A stretch of 64,000 nt of DNA from Cohnella cholangitidis (GTDB lineage: Bacteria > Bacillota > Bacilli > Paenibacillales > Paenibacillaceae), in the NCBI RefSeq assembly GCF_014107495.1, contig NZ_CP041969.1, positions 4,823,501-4,887,500 on the forward strand, given 5' to 3'. The notes under the pieces were generated by a model. It searched no databases. It was not told the origin of the DNA and saw only the letters and a list, made by a program, of their open reading frames with translations. Both the position numbers and the translations under genes were made by a program. Below are positions 18,167-26,668 of the stretch, piece by piece. Position 1 is the first letter of the stretch, and each line of letters starts with the position of its first letter.

Positions 18167-19150
18167 TTAGCGGATCGCGGTAAAGTAATCGACGTTCTCC
18201 TGGGTTACGAGCCTGTAGGGGATAAAATAACTCTTCGCCACTTGGCCGTTCTGCGCGATGTTGATCGCGAGGTTAACGGCCATTTTGGCTTGCCCGATCG
18301 CATCCTGGAACACGGTAGCCGTCAATTGTCCGTCTTTGACCGACAGCAGCGCGTCCGGTATGGCATCCACGCCGATAACCGGGATGCGGATTCCGGCTTC
18401 CTTCAAGTAATCCAGCGCCCCGAGCGCCATCCCGTCGTTATGGGAGACGACGGCGTCGATTTTGTCGCCGTATTTTTCATGCCAGTCTTTCATAAGCTCA
18501 TAAGCTTCGTTCCTCGACCATTTGGCCGACACGTCTTCGAGCACGTGGATATTCGGATATTTATCGAGGACGTTCAGTATTCCCCTTGCCCGCTGGATTT
18601 GGGACGATTGCTCCGCCAAACCCCTAAGAATAACGATGTTTCCTTCCCCGCCCAAGCTTTCCGCGATGAATTGCATTTGAATTTCGCCGGCTTGAATATC
18701 GTTGGAACCGACATAGGTCGTCAGTAGGTCGGTATCCGGAATCGTGTTGATTCCAACGACGGGAATCCCCGCGTCAACGGCCATCTTGACCGCGACGTCC
18801 GATTTGGCGGCGTTAACCGGATTCAAGATGATGACGTCGACGTCCTTGGCGATCATGTCTTTGACGTCCGCAAGCTGCTGCTCGGCGTTCGCATGGCCCT
18901 CATAAGAGTACAATTCGATATTTTTCCGCGAAGCGACTTCCGCCTCTAATTTGTCCTTAATCATATCCGTAAACTCGAAGCTGCCGAGAACCGTAAAACC
19001 TAGCCTGATCGGACGCGCCTCGTCCGGATTCGCGGCAACGCTCGCAACCGGAGTCCCGCCGGTAGGCAAAGGGTTGTTCGCCGTTCCGCCGAAGCAAGCG
19101 GGAAGCAGCAACAAGCTCATGATGGTCCATACAATGGATGTCTTCCGCAA
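18167..19150 (-). CDS. Sugar-binding lipoprotein, periplasmic-binding-protein type 1 (RbsB-like), candidate sensor
   Basis: A 327-residue protein with a lipoprotein signal ending LLLPAC (Cys about residue 19) and a type 1 sugar-binding fold: PIRLGFTVLGSFEFTDMI, DVDVIILNPVNAAKSD, GIPVVGINT and VVSHNDGMALGALDYLKEAG. It is a paralogue of the transporter-associated binding protein at 22029-23000, sharing the C-terminal P[YF].LVT..NVD pattern. It is encoded alone, convergent with the YesM/YesN genes and divergent from the ABC operon. A separate binding protein next to a two-component system recalls the XylFII-LytS-YesN xylose sensor of clostridia, so it may present ligand to the kinase rather than feed the transporter; this is inference. 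Confidence 0.85.
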   Translation of the reverse strand: MRKTSIVWTIMSLLLLPACFGGTANNPLPTGGTPVASVAANPDEARPIRLGFTVLGSFEFTDMIKDKLEAEVASRKNIELYSYEGHANAEQQLADVKDMIAKDVDVIILNPVNAAKSDVAVKMAVDAGIPVVGINTIPDTDLLTTYVGSNDIQAGEIQMQFIAESLGGEGNIVILRGLAEQSSQIQRARGILNVLDKYPNIHVLEDVSAKWSRNEAYELMKDWHEKYGDKIDAVVSHNDGMALGALDYLKEAGIRIPVIGVDAIPDALLSVKDGQLTATVFQDAIGQAKMAVNLAINIAQNGQVAKSYFIPYRLVTQENVDYFTAIR

Positions 19151-19414
19151 TTCCTCGCACCTCCGCGATAGTCCTCATCTTGAATAGGGTAACACATTTT
19201 CGCCTTCTCGCCAGTACCTCTTGGGGAATCCCGACAAAAACGAAAGCAACGTCCAAAAATACATATAGAGCCGGCCGATCGGATCGCGCAACAGACAAAT
19301 TTAGAACGACAATCGGAAAAAATCGAAATGTCATGACGGCCGACCGGATTTAGAATTCGATTAGGCAAGCGGCAGCCGCCGTGCCGAATCCGTTCCAGAC
19401 AGGGTGATGCGAAC

Positions 19415-20908
19415 ATGAGTGCAGACTTGAACGTGTTGGAGATGAGGAATATCTCGAAAACTTTTCCGGGCGTTCATGCATTGAAAAACGTAAACCTCGC
19501 GGTTAAAAAAGGAACCGTTCACGCTCTTATGGGGGAGAACGGCGCCGGGAAGTCCACGTTGATGAAAATACTGATCGGAATGTATACGCAATACGAAGGG
19601 GAAATCGTGTTCAAAGGCGAACGCTTGGCGCATACGAGCATCAAAAGCGCGATCGATGCGGGCATCTCGATGATCCATCAAGAGTTATCGTACGTGCCCA
19701 ATATGACCGTATCCGAAAACTTGTTCCTCGGCAACGAGCCTAAGAACAAGTGGGGCGTCATCGATCGGAAGAAGCTGCGCGAGGATACGCAAAGTTATTT
19801 GAGCCTGATCGGGGTCAAAATCGATCCCGGCACGCTCATGAAGGATCTGAGCGTATCCGAGAGGCAGATGGTCGAAATCGCCAAAGCGATCTCCTATAAG
19901 TCGGACGTCATCATAATGGATGAGCCTACCTCGGCGATCTCGGACCGGGAGGTCGAACGCCTCTTCAAAATCATCGAAGGGCTGAAGAAGCGGGACGTCG
20001 CTATTATCTATATCTCCCATAAGATGGACGAGATTTTCCGCATCGCCGACGAATTCACGGTGCTGCGGGACGGGACTTACGTCGGCACGCAGCCGATCGC
20101 AAGCGCGAATATCGATCAGATGATCGCGATGATGGTCGGACGGCAACTGACCGACTTGTTTCCTCGGCGAACGCCGTCATACGGCGCGCCGGTTCTGTCG
20201 GTTCGAAATCTTACGAAAAAGGGCGTATTCGAGAATGTGTCGTTCGAGGTCCGCAAGGGGGAAATCCTCGGAATCGCCGGTTTGATGGGCTCCGGCCGAA
20301 CGGAGGTCGTCAACTGTATTTACGGCTTGGACCGGAGCGATAGCGGCGAAATCCGTATACGCGACAACGCCGCCGCGATCCGATCGCCGAAGGACGGCAT
20401 GCGCCATGGAATCGGACTCGTCAGCGAAGATCGCAAGACGCTCGGTTTGGTATTGCAGTTGTCCGTGAAAGAGAACATCATGCTGTCGAACTTCCGGCTG
20501 TGCGCGCGTTATCAGGTCGTGTCGGACGCGAAAGAGAAAGCGATCGCCGACGGCATCATTAAAGATCTCGCGATCAAGACGCCGACGCGCGAGCAGAAAG
20601 CGGGCAATCTGAGCGGCGGCAATCAGCAGAAGATCGTCATCGGCAAAGTGCTGCTGGGCAATCCCGATCTGTTGATTCTGGACGAACCGACGAGAGGAAT
20701 CGATATCGGCGCGAAATCGGAAATCTACAAGCTGATCTCGCAGCTGGCGGATCAAGGGAAAGCGATTATCGTCGTTTCCTCCGAGCTCCCGGAGATTATG
20801 GGCTTGAGCGACCGGATCGTCGTCCTGCACGAAGGGAAAGTCACGGGCGAGTTGACGCGGGAAGAGGCAAGCGAAGAAAAAATCATGGCGCACGCTTTCG
20901 GAAAGTAA
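19415..20908 (+). CDS. Sugar ABC transporter ATP-binding protein, RbsA/MglA type
   Basis: A 497-residue fused double ATPase, the usual RbsA/MglA/XylG size. The first half has Walker A GENGAGKSTLMKIL, signature LSVSERQMVEIAKAI and Walker B VIIMDEPTSAI. The second has the degenerate P-loop GLMGSGRTE, signature LSGGNQQKIVIGK and LLILDEPTRGIDIG. This asymmetry is normal for the carbohydrate CUT2 family. It is the first gene of a + strand operon with the permease, binding protein and four enzymes or accessory genes. The 264-bp gap upstream, shared with the divergent lipoprotein gene, presumably holds both promoters. Substrate unknown. Confidence 0.93.
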   Translation: MSADLNVLEMRNISKTFPGVHALKNVNLAVKKGTVHALMGENGAGKSTLMKILIGMYTQYEGEIVFKGERLAHTSIKSAIDAGISMIHQELSYVPNMTVSENLFLGNEPKNKWGVIDRKKLREDTQSYLSLIGVKIDPGTLMKDLSVSERQMVEIAKAISYKSDVIIMDEPTSAISDREVERLFKIIEGLKKRDVAIIYISHKMDEIFRIADEFTVLRDGTYVGTQPIASANIDQMIAMMVGRQLTDLFPRRTPSYGAPVLSVRNLTKKGVFENVSFEVRKGEILGIAGLMGSGRTEVVNCIYGLDRSDSGEIRIRDNAAAIRSPKDGMRHGIGLVSEDRKTLGLVLQLSVKENIMLSNFRLCARYQVVSDAKEKAIADGIIKDLAIKTPTREQKAGNLSGGNQQKIVIGKVLLGNPDLLILDEPTRGIDIGAKSEIYKLISQLADQGKAIIVVSSELPEIMGLSDRIVVLHEGKVTGELTREEASEEKIMAHAFGK

Positions 20909-20944
20909 GGGCGTTTGAGAAGCAAAAGTAAGGGAGTCGTTCAT

Positions 20945-21883
20945 ATGGGCCAAACGATTAAAGCAACGTTCACAGGCGACCTGTTAAGAAAATACGGGCT
21001 ATTGTTGGCATTGGTGCTCCTATGCGCCGTATTCGCCTCCATGTCCCCGGTGTTCATGACCGAGCGCAACTTGCTCAACGTACTTAACCAAGTTTCTATC
21101 AATGCGATTCTGGCAATCGGAGTTACCTTCGTCATTCTTATCGGCGGAATCGATCTCGGACTCGGCTCCTATGTCGCGTTAACCGGCTGTTTAGCCGCTT
21201 TGTTCGCAAGTTCCGGGGATGCCTTGTTCATCCCGATCCTGCTCGGCATTCTCGGAGGGCTGCTCATCGGTTTCGTCAACGGAATAACGATTACGAAAGG
21301 GAAGCTGGCGCCGTTCATCGTGACCTTGGGGATGATGACGATCGCCAGGGGAGGCGCGCTCGTCGTCAGCGACGGGCGGCCGATTTCCAACCTTTCTCCG
21401 TCTTTCAACGCGATCGGAGGAACGTTCCTGGGCATTCAAATTCCGGTCCTTATCGTGCTGGTCATTTTCCTGATTTCCTTGTTCGTCCTGAACAAGACGG
21501 TGTTCGGCCGTTATGTCTATGCGGTCGGCGGCAACGAAGAAGCGGCCAGGGCATCCGGGATCAACGTACATCGGATCAAGCTGTACGTGTACGTTCTGTG
21601 CGGAGGATTAGCGGGCGTTGCCGGCATCATCCAGACGGCTCGCATCGAGACCGGCCAGCCGAACATCGGCGTCGGATACGAGCTTGACGCGATCGCCGCG
21701 GTCGTTATCGGAGGAACGAGCTTGTCTGGCGGTTCGGGCCGGATCACGGGAACGATCATCGGAGCGCTCATTATCGGGGTTATTAACAACGGATTGGATT
21801 TGCTCAACGTTCCATCGTATTACCAGCAAATCATCAAAGGCTTGATCATCGTCGGAGCGCTGTTGATCGACCGGAAATCCTGA
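20945..21883 (+). CDS. Sugar ABC transporter permease, RbsC type
   Basis: A ~312-residue CUT2 permease with 8-10 membrane helices. Family signatures are NAILAIGVTFVILIGGIDLGLGS, TLGMMTIARGGALV and the cytoplasmic-loop motif VYAVGGNEEAARASGI. Near the end it has AVVIGGTSLSGGSGRITGTIIGALIIGVINNGL. The start is ATG 20945 (MGQTIKATF) behind AAGGGAG; a frame extending to TTG 20915 lacks a site. It lies 36 bp after the ATPase gene and is followed by a 145-bp gap before the binding protein, in which I see no clear regulatory signal. Confidence 0.93.
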   Translation: MGQTIKATFTGDLLRKYGLLLALVLLCAVFASMSPVFMTERNLLNVLNQVSINAILAIGVTFVILIGGIDLGLGSYVALTGCLAALFASSGDALFIPILLGILGGLLIGFVNGITITKGKLAPFIVTLGMMTIARGGALVVSDGRPISNLSPSFNAIGGTFLGIQIPVLIVLVIFLISLFVLNKTVFGRYVYAVGGNEEAARASGINVHRIKLYVYVLCGGLAGVAGIIQTARIETGQPNIGVGYELDAIAAVVIGGTSLSGGSGRITGTIIGALIIGVINNGLDLLNVPSYYQQIIKGLIIVGALLIDRKS

Positions 21884-22028
21884 TGCTAGGCGGTTGACTA
21901 CGCGTAGGAGGTGTTGAGAGGCATCCAGCGGCCGGACAGGCCGGAGCAAGGTACCCTGAGTATTCGCTTCAGACTCGCAGGTTCATTGTTTTAACCTAAA
22001 CCATACCATCCATCGGAGGTCATGAAAA

Positions 22029-23000
22029 ATGAAGAAGAGCACAAGTTTGATCCTCGTTCTATTGCTGGCTTTCATGCTGGCGGCTTGCGGCAACGACAAA
22101 GACAATTCGGGCGGAGATGCGTCAGGCTCTCCGGCGGGCGAAGCCGGCAGCGGCAAGAAAATCGTCATCGGCGTCAGCATCCTGAACATGGCGAACGAGT
22201 TTACCGCGACGCTCGCTAAAGGTATCGAAGAGAAGGGCAAAGAGCTCGGAGTCAAAATCATAATCAATGACGGTCAGAAGGATCCGAATAAACAAATCCA
22301 GCAAGTCGAAACGTTCATCGCTCAGAAGGTAGACGCCATCATCTTTAACCCTATCGAAGCCGAAGCGTCGTCTCCGGCGGTGGACAAAGCGAAAGAGGCG
22401 GGCATCCCGATCATCAACGTCAACTCGGTAACGAAATCGGCTCCGGACGCGTTCGTCGGCTCCAGAGACCAAGAGTCCGCGAAGATCGCGATCGATTATC
22501 TCGCCGAGAGACTCGGCTCCAAAGGCAATCTCGTCATGATGCACGGTCATCTGGGACAATCGGCGGAAATCGATCGGACGGAAGGCGCGGTCGAAGCGCT
22601 GAAAGCTTATCCCGACATGAAGCTAATCGCGGAACAGACCGCGGAGTGGAACCGCGACAAAGCGCTGACCTTGATGCAGAACTGGCTTCAAGCGCACGAC
22701 GGCCAAATTCAAGGCGTCTTCGCGCAGAACGACGAAATGGGCATGGGAGCGTTGAAAGCGCTGGAAGATTCCGGAGTCAAGAAAGACATCGTGCTCGTCA
22801 GCGTGGACGCGATCGCGGACGCCCTGCAAGCGGTCAAGGACGGACGTCTGGACGCGACGGTATTCCAGAACGCGGCGGCGCAAGGCGGCGGAGCGCTGGA
22901 GACGGCTCTTAAGATCATCAACAAGGAATCGTTCGAGAAAGAAGTGTTCGTGCCGTTCGAGCTCGTGACCAAAGACAACGTAGACCAATACTTGAAGTAA
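22029..23000 (+). CDS. Sugar ABC transporter substrate-binding lipoprotein, RbsB type
   Basis: A 323-residue lipoprotein: MKKSTSLILVLLLAFMLAACGN has the lipobox LAAC with Cys at about 20, then a Gly/Ser/Asp-rich linker. The periplasmic-binding type 1 fold follows: KIVIGVSILNMANEFTATL, KVDAIIFNPIEAEAS, GIPIINVNS, QNDEMGMGALKALEDSG and VSVDAIADALQAVKDG. It delivers the unknown sugar or polyol to the two genes upstream. The ribosome site is a clear GGAGG. It is a paralogue of the lipoprotein at 18167-19150, leaving that second copy free for a sensory role. Confidence 0.93.
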   Translation: MKKSTSLILVLLLAFMLAACGNDKDNSGGDASGSPAGEAGSGKKIVIGVSILNMANEFTATLAKGIEEKGKELGVKIIINDGQKDPNKQIQQVETFIAQKVDAIIFNPIEAEASSPAVDKAKEAGIPIINVNSVTKSAPDAFVGSRDQESAKIAIDYLAERLGSKGNLVMMHGHLGQSAEIDRTEGAVEALKAYPDMKLIAEQTAEWNRDKALTLMQNWLQAHDGQIQGVFAQNDEMGMGALKALEDSGVKKDIVLVSVDAIADALQAVKDGRLDATVFQNAAAQGGGALETALKIINKESFEKEVFVPFELVTKDNVDQYLK

Positions 23001-23016
23001 GGAAAGGACAACGCGC

Positions 23017-23793
23017 ATGAAAGTCAACGACAAATTCCGTCTCGACGGCCGGGTATCCCTCGTAACGGGCGGTGCTGCCGGACTAGGCAAAGCGATGGCG
23101 CAGGGCTTGGCGCAAGCGGGTTCCCGTCTCGTCATCGCGGATATCGATGTGGATGCGGCCCGCCGAACGGCGGAGGAATTCGCGATGGAAGGCGTCGAGG
23201 CGATTGCCGTTCAAGCGGATGTGACCGATCAAGGTCACATCCGTCGGATGGTCGCGGCGGCAATGGACCGGTTCGGCCGGATCGACGCCCTATTCAATAA
23301 CGCCGGCATCAGCATTCACGTTCCCATCGAGGAGATGCGGCTAGAGGATTGGCAGAAGATCATGAACGTGAATCTGACGGGCGTGTTCCTTGTCTCCCAA
23401 GAGGTCGGCAAGGTCATGATCGCCCAGAAGAGCGGCGTTATCGTCAATATTTCGTCCATGTCCGGACTCGTCTCCAACGTTCCGCAGTACCAAGCCGCAT
23501 ACAACACGTCCAAAGCCGCCGTGATCATGCTGACGAAGAGCATGGCGTCGGAATGGGCGAAGCACAACATCAGGGTGAATACGATCGCGCCCGGTTACAT
23601 GAGGACGGAGATGACCGCTCCTTATTTCGAGGAGAACGGCCCGATGGTTCAGGAATGGATGAAGCTTACTCCGATGAGTCGCCCGGGTATGCCCGACGAG
23701 CTTCAGGGCATTGCCGTGTATCTCGCGTCGGATGCCTCGACTTACGCAACCGGAGGCGTGTTCGTCATCGACGGCGGTTATACCATTTTGTAA
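23017..23793 (+). CDS. Short-chain dehydrogenase/reductase (polyol or sugar oxidoreductase)
   Basis: A 258-residue classical SDR. It has the cofactor loop TGGAAGLGKAMA (about 17-28), Asp in VIADIDVDAA favouring NAD, NNAGIS, the catalytic Ser in NISSMSG and the Y-x-x-x-K motif YNTSKAA. The C-terminus IDGGYTIL is typical of gluconate, sorbitol and threitol dehydrogenases. It lies 16 bp after the binding-protein gene, so it probably oxidises the imported sugar or polyol, or an intermediate. Substrate cannot be assigned from sequence. Confidence 0.88.
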   Translation: MKVNDKFRLDGRVSLVTGGAAGLGKAMAQGLAQAGSRLVIADIDVDAARRTAEEFAMEGVEAIAVQADVTDQGHIRRMVAAAMDRFGRIDALFNNAGISIHVPIEEMRLEDWQKIMNVNLTGVFLVSQEVGKVMIAQKSGVIVNISSMSGLVSNVPQYQAAYNTSKAAVIMLTKSMASEWAKHNIRVNTIAPGYMRTEMTAPYFEENGPMVQEWMKLTPMSRPGMPDELQGIAVYLASDASTYATGGVFVIDGGYTIL

Positions 23794-23813
23794 ATTCAGG
23801 AGGAGACGACAAC

Positions 23814-24554
23814 ATGAGCGACGCTTTAAGGAATAAAACGGCGATCGTCACCGGCGCGAGCCGGGGACTCGGACGGGTAGTCTGCACGCATTTCGCGAGC
23901 TTGGGCATGAAGGTGGCGGCAATCGCCCGCAACGAGGCCGAGCTCAAGAACCTGCGGGAGGAAATCACCCAAATGGGCGCGGAATGCATGACGTTCGCTT
24001 TGAACGTCACCGATTACGACGGCATCGGAAAAGCGGTAGACGAGGTTCAACGGGCTTGGGGGACGATCGACGTTCTTGTCAACAATGCGGGAGCGGGAGT
24101 GGATACTTCGTTCGAGGAGATCACCAAAGAAGATATCGACATGACCATCGACGTGAACCTGAAGGGCGTTATCTACGCATCCAAGCACGTTGCTCCTTAT
24201 ATGATGAAGCAGCAGTACGGCCATATTTTCAACATTTCGTCCATTGCCGGAACGCGGGGCCTCAATACGAAGAACAACAATAACGGCATCTACACCGCGA
24301 CCAAATTCGGCGTGAACGGCTTCGGAGACGCGATCTCCAAATATTTGATGAAGGACAACATCCATGTCGTGACGTTGTGCCCGGGCGGAATAGACACGAG
24401 CTGGTGGGATCGCTGGACATGGCTGCACGAGAAGGACGCCTTAATCAAGCCGCATGACATCGCCTCGCTGATCGAGTTCATCCTGAAGGCGCCGAACAAC
24501 ATTTTGTACAAGCAAGTATTGTTCCACCCGACCGTCGAGGTCGATTCTTGGTAA
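23814..24554 (+). CDS. Second short-chain dehydrogenase/reductase of the sugar operon
   Basis: A 246-residue SDR with the cofactor loop TGASRGLGRV, a basic residue after it (IARNEAELK) that favours NADP, NNAGAG, Ser in NISSIAG and Y-x-x-x-K in YTATKFG. It is shorter than the first SDR at its C-terminus and ends ILYKQVLFHPTVEVDSW, unlike the IDGG end of that gene. The two are therefore different enzymes, perhaps an oxidation/reduction pair that epimerises a hydroxyl via a keto intermediate (speculative). The start ATG 23814 follows AGGAGG; a much longer frame upstream overlaps the first SDR and is an artefact. Confidence 0.87.
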   Translation: MSDALRNKTAIVTGASRGLGRVVCTHFASLGMKVAAIARNEAELKNLREEITQMGAECMTFALNVTDYDGIGKAVDEVQRAWGTIDVLVNNAGAGVDTSFEEITKEDIDMTIDVNLKGVIYASKHVAPYMMKQQYGHIFNISSIAGTRGLNTKNNNNGIYTATKFGVNGFGDAISKYLMKDNIHVVTLCPGGIDTSWWDRWTWLHEKDALIKPHDIASLIEFILKAPNNILYKQVLFHPTVEVDSW

Positions 24555-24570
24555 GCGAGGGGATAGACGA

Positions 24571-24939
24571 ATGAACAAACAAATCGGCGCGCTCGCGTGG
24601 ATTATCCCGGACGGTTTCACCCCGGTGCGAAGCTCGGGTTTGCTGGAAAGCCACGAAGCCATCTGTATTGTCAATTGCACGACCGATAGAGCAACGGTGA
24701 ACGTGACGGTTTATTTCGAAGACGACAATCCGATCGAAAATATACAGTTCGCAGTAGAAGGCCAACGGACGAAACATGTTCGCACGGACGCGCTGGAGAA
24801 GCAGGGTATGAAGATTCCGAAAGGCGTTCCTTATGCGATGAAAGTAGAGAGCGACACTCCTATCGTCGTTCAATATAGCCGCATGGACGCGACGCAAGCG
24901 GAGAATACGCTAATGACGACGATGGCTTATCCCGTCTAA
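24571..24939 (+). CDS. Anabaena sensory rhodopsin transducer (ASRT) family protein
   Basis: A 122-residue protein of the ASRT family. Recognisable motifs are ESHEAICIVN near residues 27-36, the basic RTKHVRTDAL and the C-terminal PIVVQYSRMDATQAENTL followed by TTMAYPV. The founding member is the soluble partner of Anabaena sensory rhodopsin, a small beta-sandwich tetramer. Bacterial homologues without rhodopsins often sit in carbohydrate operons and have been proposed to bind sugars. No opsin gene is present here. Between two SDRs and a cupin isomerase homologue, this one is best read as a sugar-binding accessory or lectin-like subunit of the pathway. Confidence 0.85.
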   Translation: MNKQIGALAWIIPDGFTPVRSSGLLESHEAICIVNCTTDRATVNVTVYFEDDNPIENIQFAVEGQRTKHVRTDALEKQGMKIPKGVPYAMKVESDTPIVVQYSRMDATQAENTLMTTMAYPV

Positions 24940-24955
24940 GAGAGGTGCGACAACG

Positions 24956-26161
24956 ATGAGTTCGAGTTCATTGATAGAGAAGCTGCTGGAGGAAGGCCAA
25001 GGCGTGCTGAGACTCGCGCCCGCATGGGTTCCGAGATCGTTCTGCCGCCCGGGCAGACGGATCAAGCTGCATCCGCAGGATTATTTCGTGCTCGGATTGG
25101 CGCGCGGAGGGATAGACGAACGCTGGTTCTCGTCGACGACCCATGCGGAGAACGGGCCGGGAACGCCGGAGGACGAAGGAATGAGTTACGTCGTCTCGGC
25201 GGACGGCCGAGAGCGGGTGCTGCTGAAGGACGTCGTCGACGAATTGAAAGGCACGGCGATCGGAGACGAAATATGGGACAAATATAAGGGCTGGCCGATC
25301 TACTCGAAGCTGTTCGACAACCTGAATCCGTTGCCGCATCACGTTCATCACGACGACGAAGCGGCTGCGCGCGTGGGCCAGAAGGGCAAGCACGAGATGT
25401 ACTTCTACCCGTCCCAATTGAACAACCACGGGGGAGAGTTTCCGTATACGTTTTTCGGGTTCAATCCGGGAGTGACCAAGGAACAAGTGAAAGAGACGCT
25501 GATGAACTTCGCCAAGGGCGACAATCAGATCACGAATCTATCGCGCGCTTATAAGCTGACTTTGGACACCGGTTTCGACGTGCCTCCGGGCATCCTTCAC
25601 GCGCCGGGCAGCTTGTGCACGTACGAGCCGCAATTCGCTTCGGACGTATACGCGATGTATCAATCGGTGTTGCATGGCGAGCACGCGGTGCCGGAATCGC
25701 TGCTGTGGAAAGACACGCCGCCGGAAGAAGTCGGCAACTACGACTACCTAATGGACATTCTGGATTGGGAAGCCAATACCGATCCGGACTTCTACCAGCG
25801 GTTCTTCATGTCTCCGAAGCCCGTCCGTCCGATCGAGGAGATGGAAAAGGAAGGTTATGTCGAGGAGTGGATCTGCTACAAGAGCAAGCTCGTATCGGCT
25901 AAGCGCCTGACGGTACTGCCGGGAGCGACAGTCACGATAACGGACGGCGCCGCTTACGGCTTGTACATGTTGCAGGGCCACGGCAAGCTTGGCGTATGGG
26001 ACATCGAGACGCCCGCGTTGATTCGCTACGGGGAGCTCACTCACGACGAGTATTTCGTAACCGCGCCGGCGGCGAAAGCCGGTATCACGATCACGAACGC
26101 GTCCAAGACCGATCCGATCGTGCTCCTTAAGCACTTTTCCGAAAATCCGGATTTGAAATAA
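24956..26161 (+). CDS. Phosphomannose-isomerase-like cupin protein
   Basis: A 401-residue protein with a type I mannose-6-phosphate isomerase-like cupin fold. Candidate metal ligands are in NPLPHHVHHDDEA (H-x-H) and GQKGKHEMYFYP (Glu), both around residues 125-150, with a later His in PPGILHAPGSL. The C-terminal ~90 residues look like a second cupin (GATVTITDGAAYGLYMLQGHGKLG). The spacing and surroundings differ from ordinary ManA, and the gene is the last of a CUT2 sugar operon, so isomerisation of an unphosphorylated or unusual sugar is the working guess. It overlaps nothing and is followed by a weak hairpin at about 26168-26206. Confidence 0.75.
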   Translation: MSSSSLIEKLLEEGQGVLRLAPAWVPRSFCRPGRRIKLHPQDYFVLGLARGGIDERWFSSTTHAENGPGTPEDEGMSYVVSADGRERVLLKDVVDELKGTAIGDEIWDKYKGWPIYSKLFDNLNPLPHHVHHDDEAAARVGQKGKHEMYFYPSQLNNHGGEFPYTFFGFNPGVTKEQVKETLMNFAKGDNQITNLSRAYKLTLDTGFDVPPGILHAPGSLCTYEPQFASDVYAMYQSVLHGEHAVPESLLWKDTPPEEVGNYDYLMDILDWEANTDPDFYQRFFMSPKPVRPIEEMEKEGYVEEWICYKSKLVSAKRLTVLPGATVTITDGAAYGLYMLQGHGKLGVWDIETPALIRYGELTHDEYFVTAPAAKAGITITNASKTDPIVLLKHFSENPDLK

Positions 26162-26668
26162 TCGCATGAAAAGAGGCTTGCCCTTAAGATAGATTTTGGG
26201 CGGCTTCTTCCTTTGTAGCGATTGTGTTTTTTTGCGGAGATGTATCTCCTTCCGGTTGCTGCCCCACCCCGCAAAGTGAAGAAGACGCTATCGAAGCCGA
26301 TTCCGATTACTTAGCGGGGACCCCGGGTTAAAATCGTGAAATCTGATTCATCTAAGCCCTTAGCAAGGTAATTTCACGATTTCGAAGGCAAACGCTCCGC
26401 TCCTACAGGAGATACATCCCCACTTTTTTCATCGATTGTGTCAAGAACAGTCCATAAACACATTCAATATCAGTCAAGCCATTGAAATGCTCGATTCAAG
26501 AGAGACCCTAGGATGAGTTGCGTAAGAAAGCAGCAGTTGACCAAAAACGAAAAAGTGTTGGTAAAGGATTAACCCCCTATACCAACACTTTTTCATTTTA
26601 AGCATGATTTCTGATTAAGTGAGCTGTTTCGTAAGTGAACTTAACAAGACAGTTCCTTATTTACTAGG
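26162..26668. other. 507-bp intergenic region with several inverted repeats
   Basis: No convincing gene. It holds an imperfect GC hairpin after the cupin gene (26168-26206), an interrupted inverted repeat AATCGTGAAAT / ATTTCACGATT around 26332-26394, two related GGAGATRYATC motifs (26237 and 26408 areas), and the strong hairpin at 26550. A short stretch around 26480-26560 reads as a possible decayed coding fragment, but I cannot assign it. Confidence 0.5.
26550..26593. terminator. Long-stem terminator between convergent operons
   Basis: Perfect 14-bp stem AAAAAGTGTTGGTA / TACCAACACTTTTT around a 16-nt loop. The A/T runs at both sides let it work for the + strand sugar operon and the - strand luxS/SDR transcript. 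Confidence 0.8.

Noticed and set aside
23349..23813. Upstream extension of the second SDR gene overlapping the first SDR
   Set aside because: The extension is out of frame with the first SDR, which is clearly coding. ATG 23814 has a ribosome site and the protein starts with a normal SDR N-terminus.
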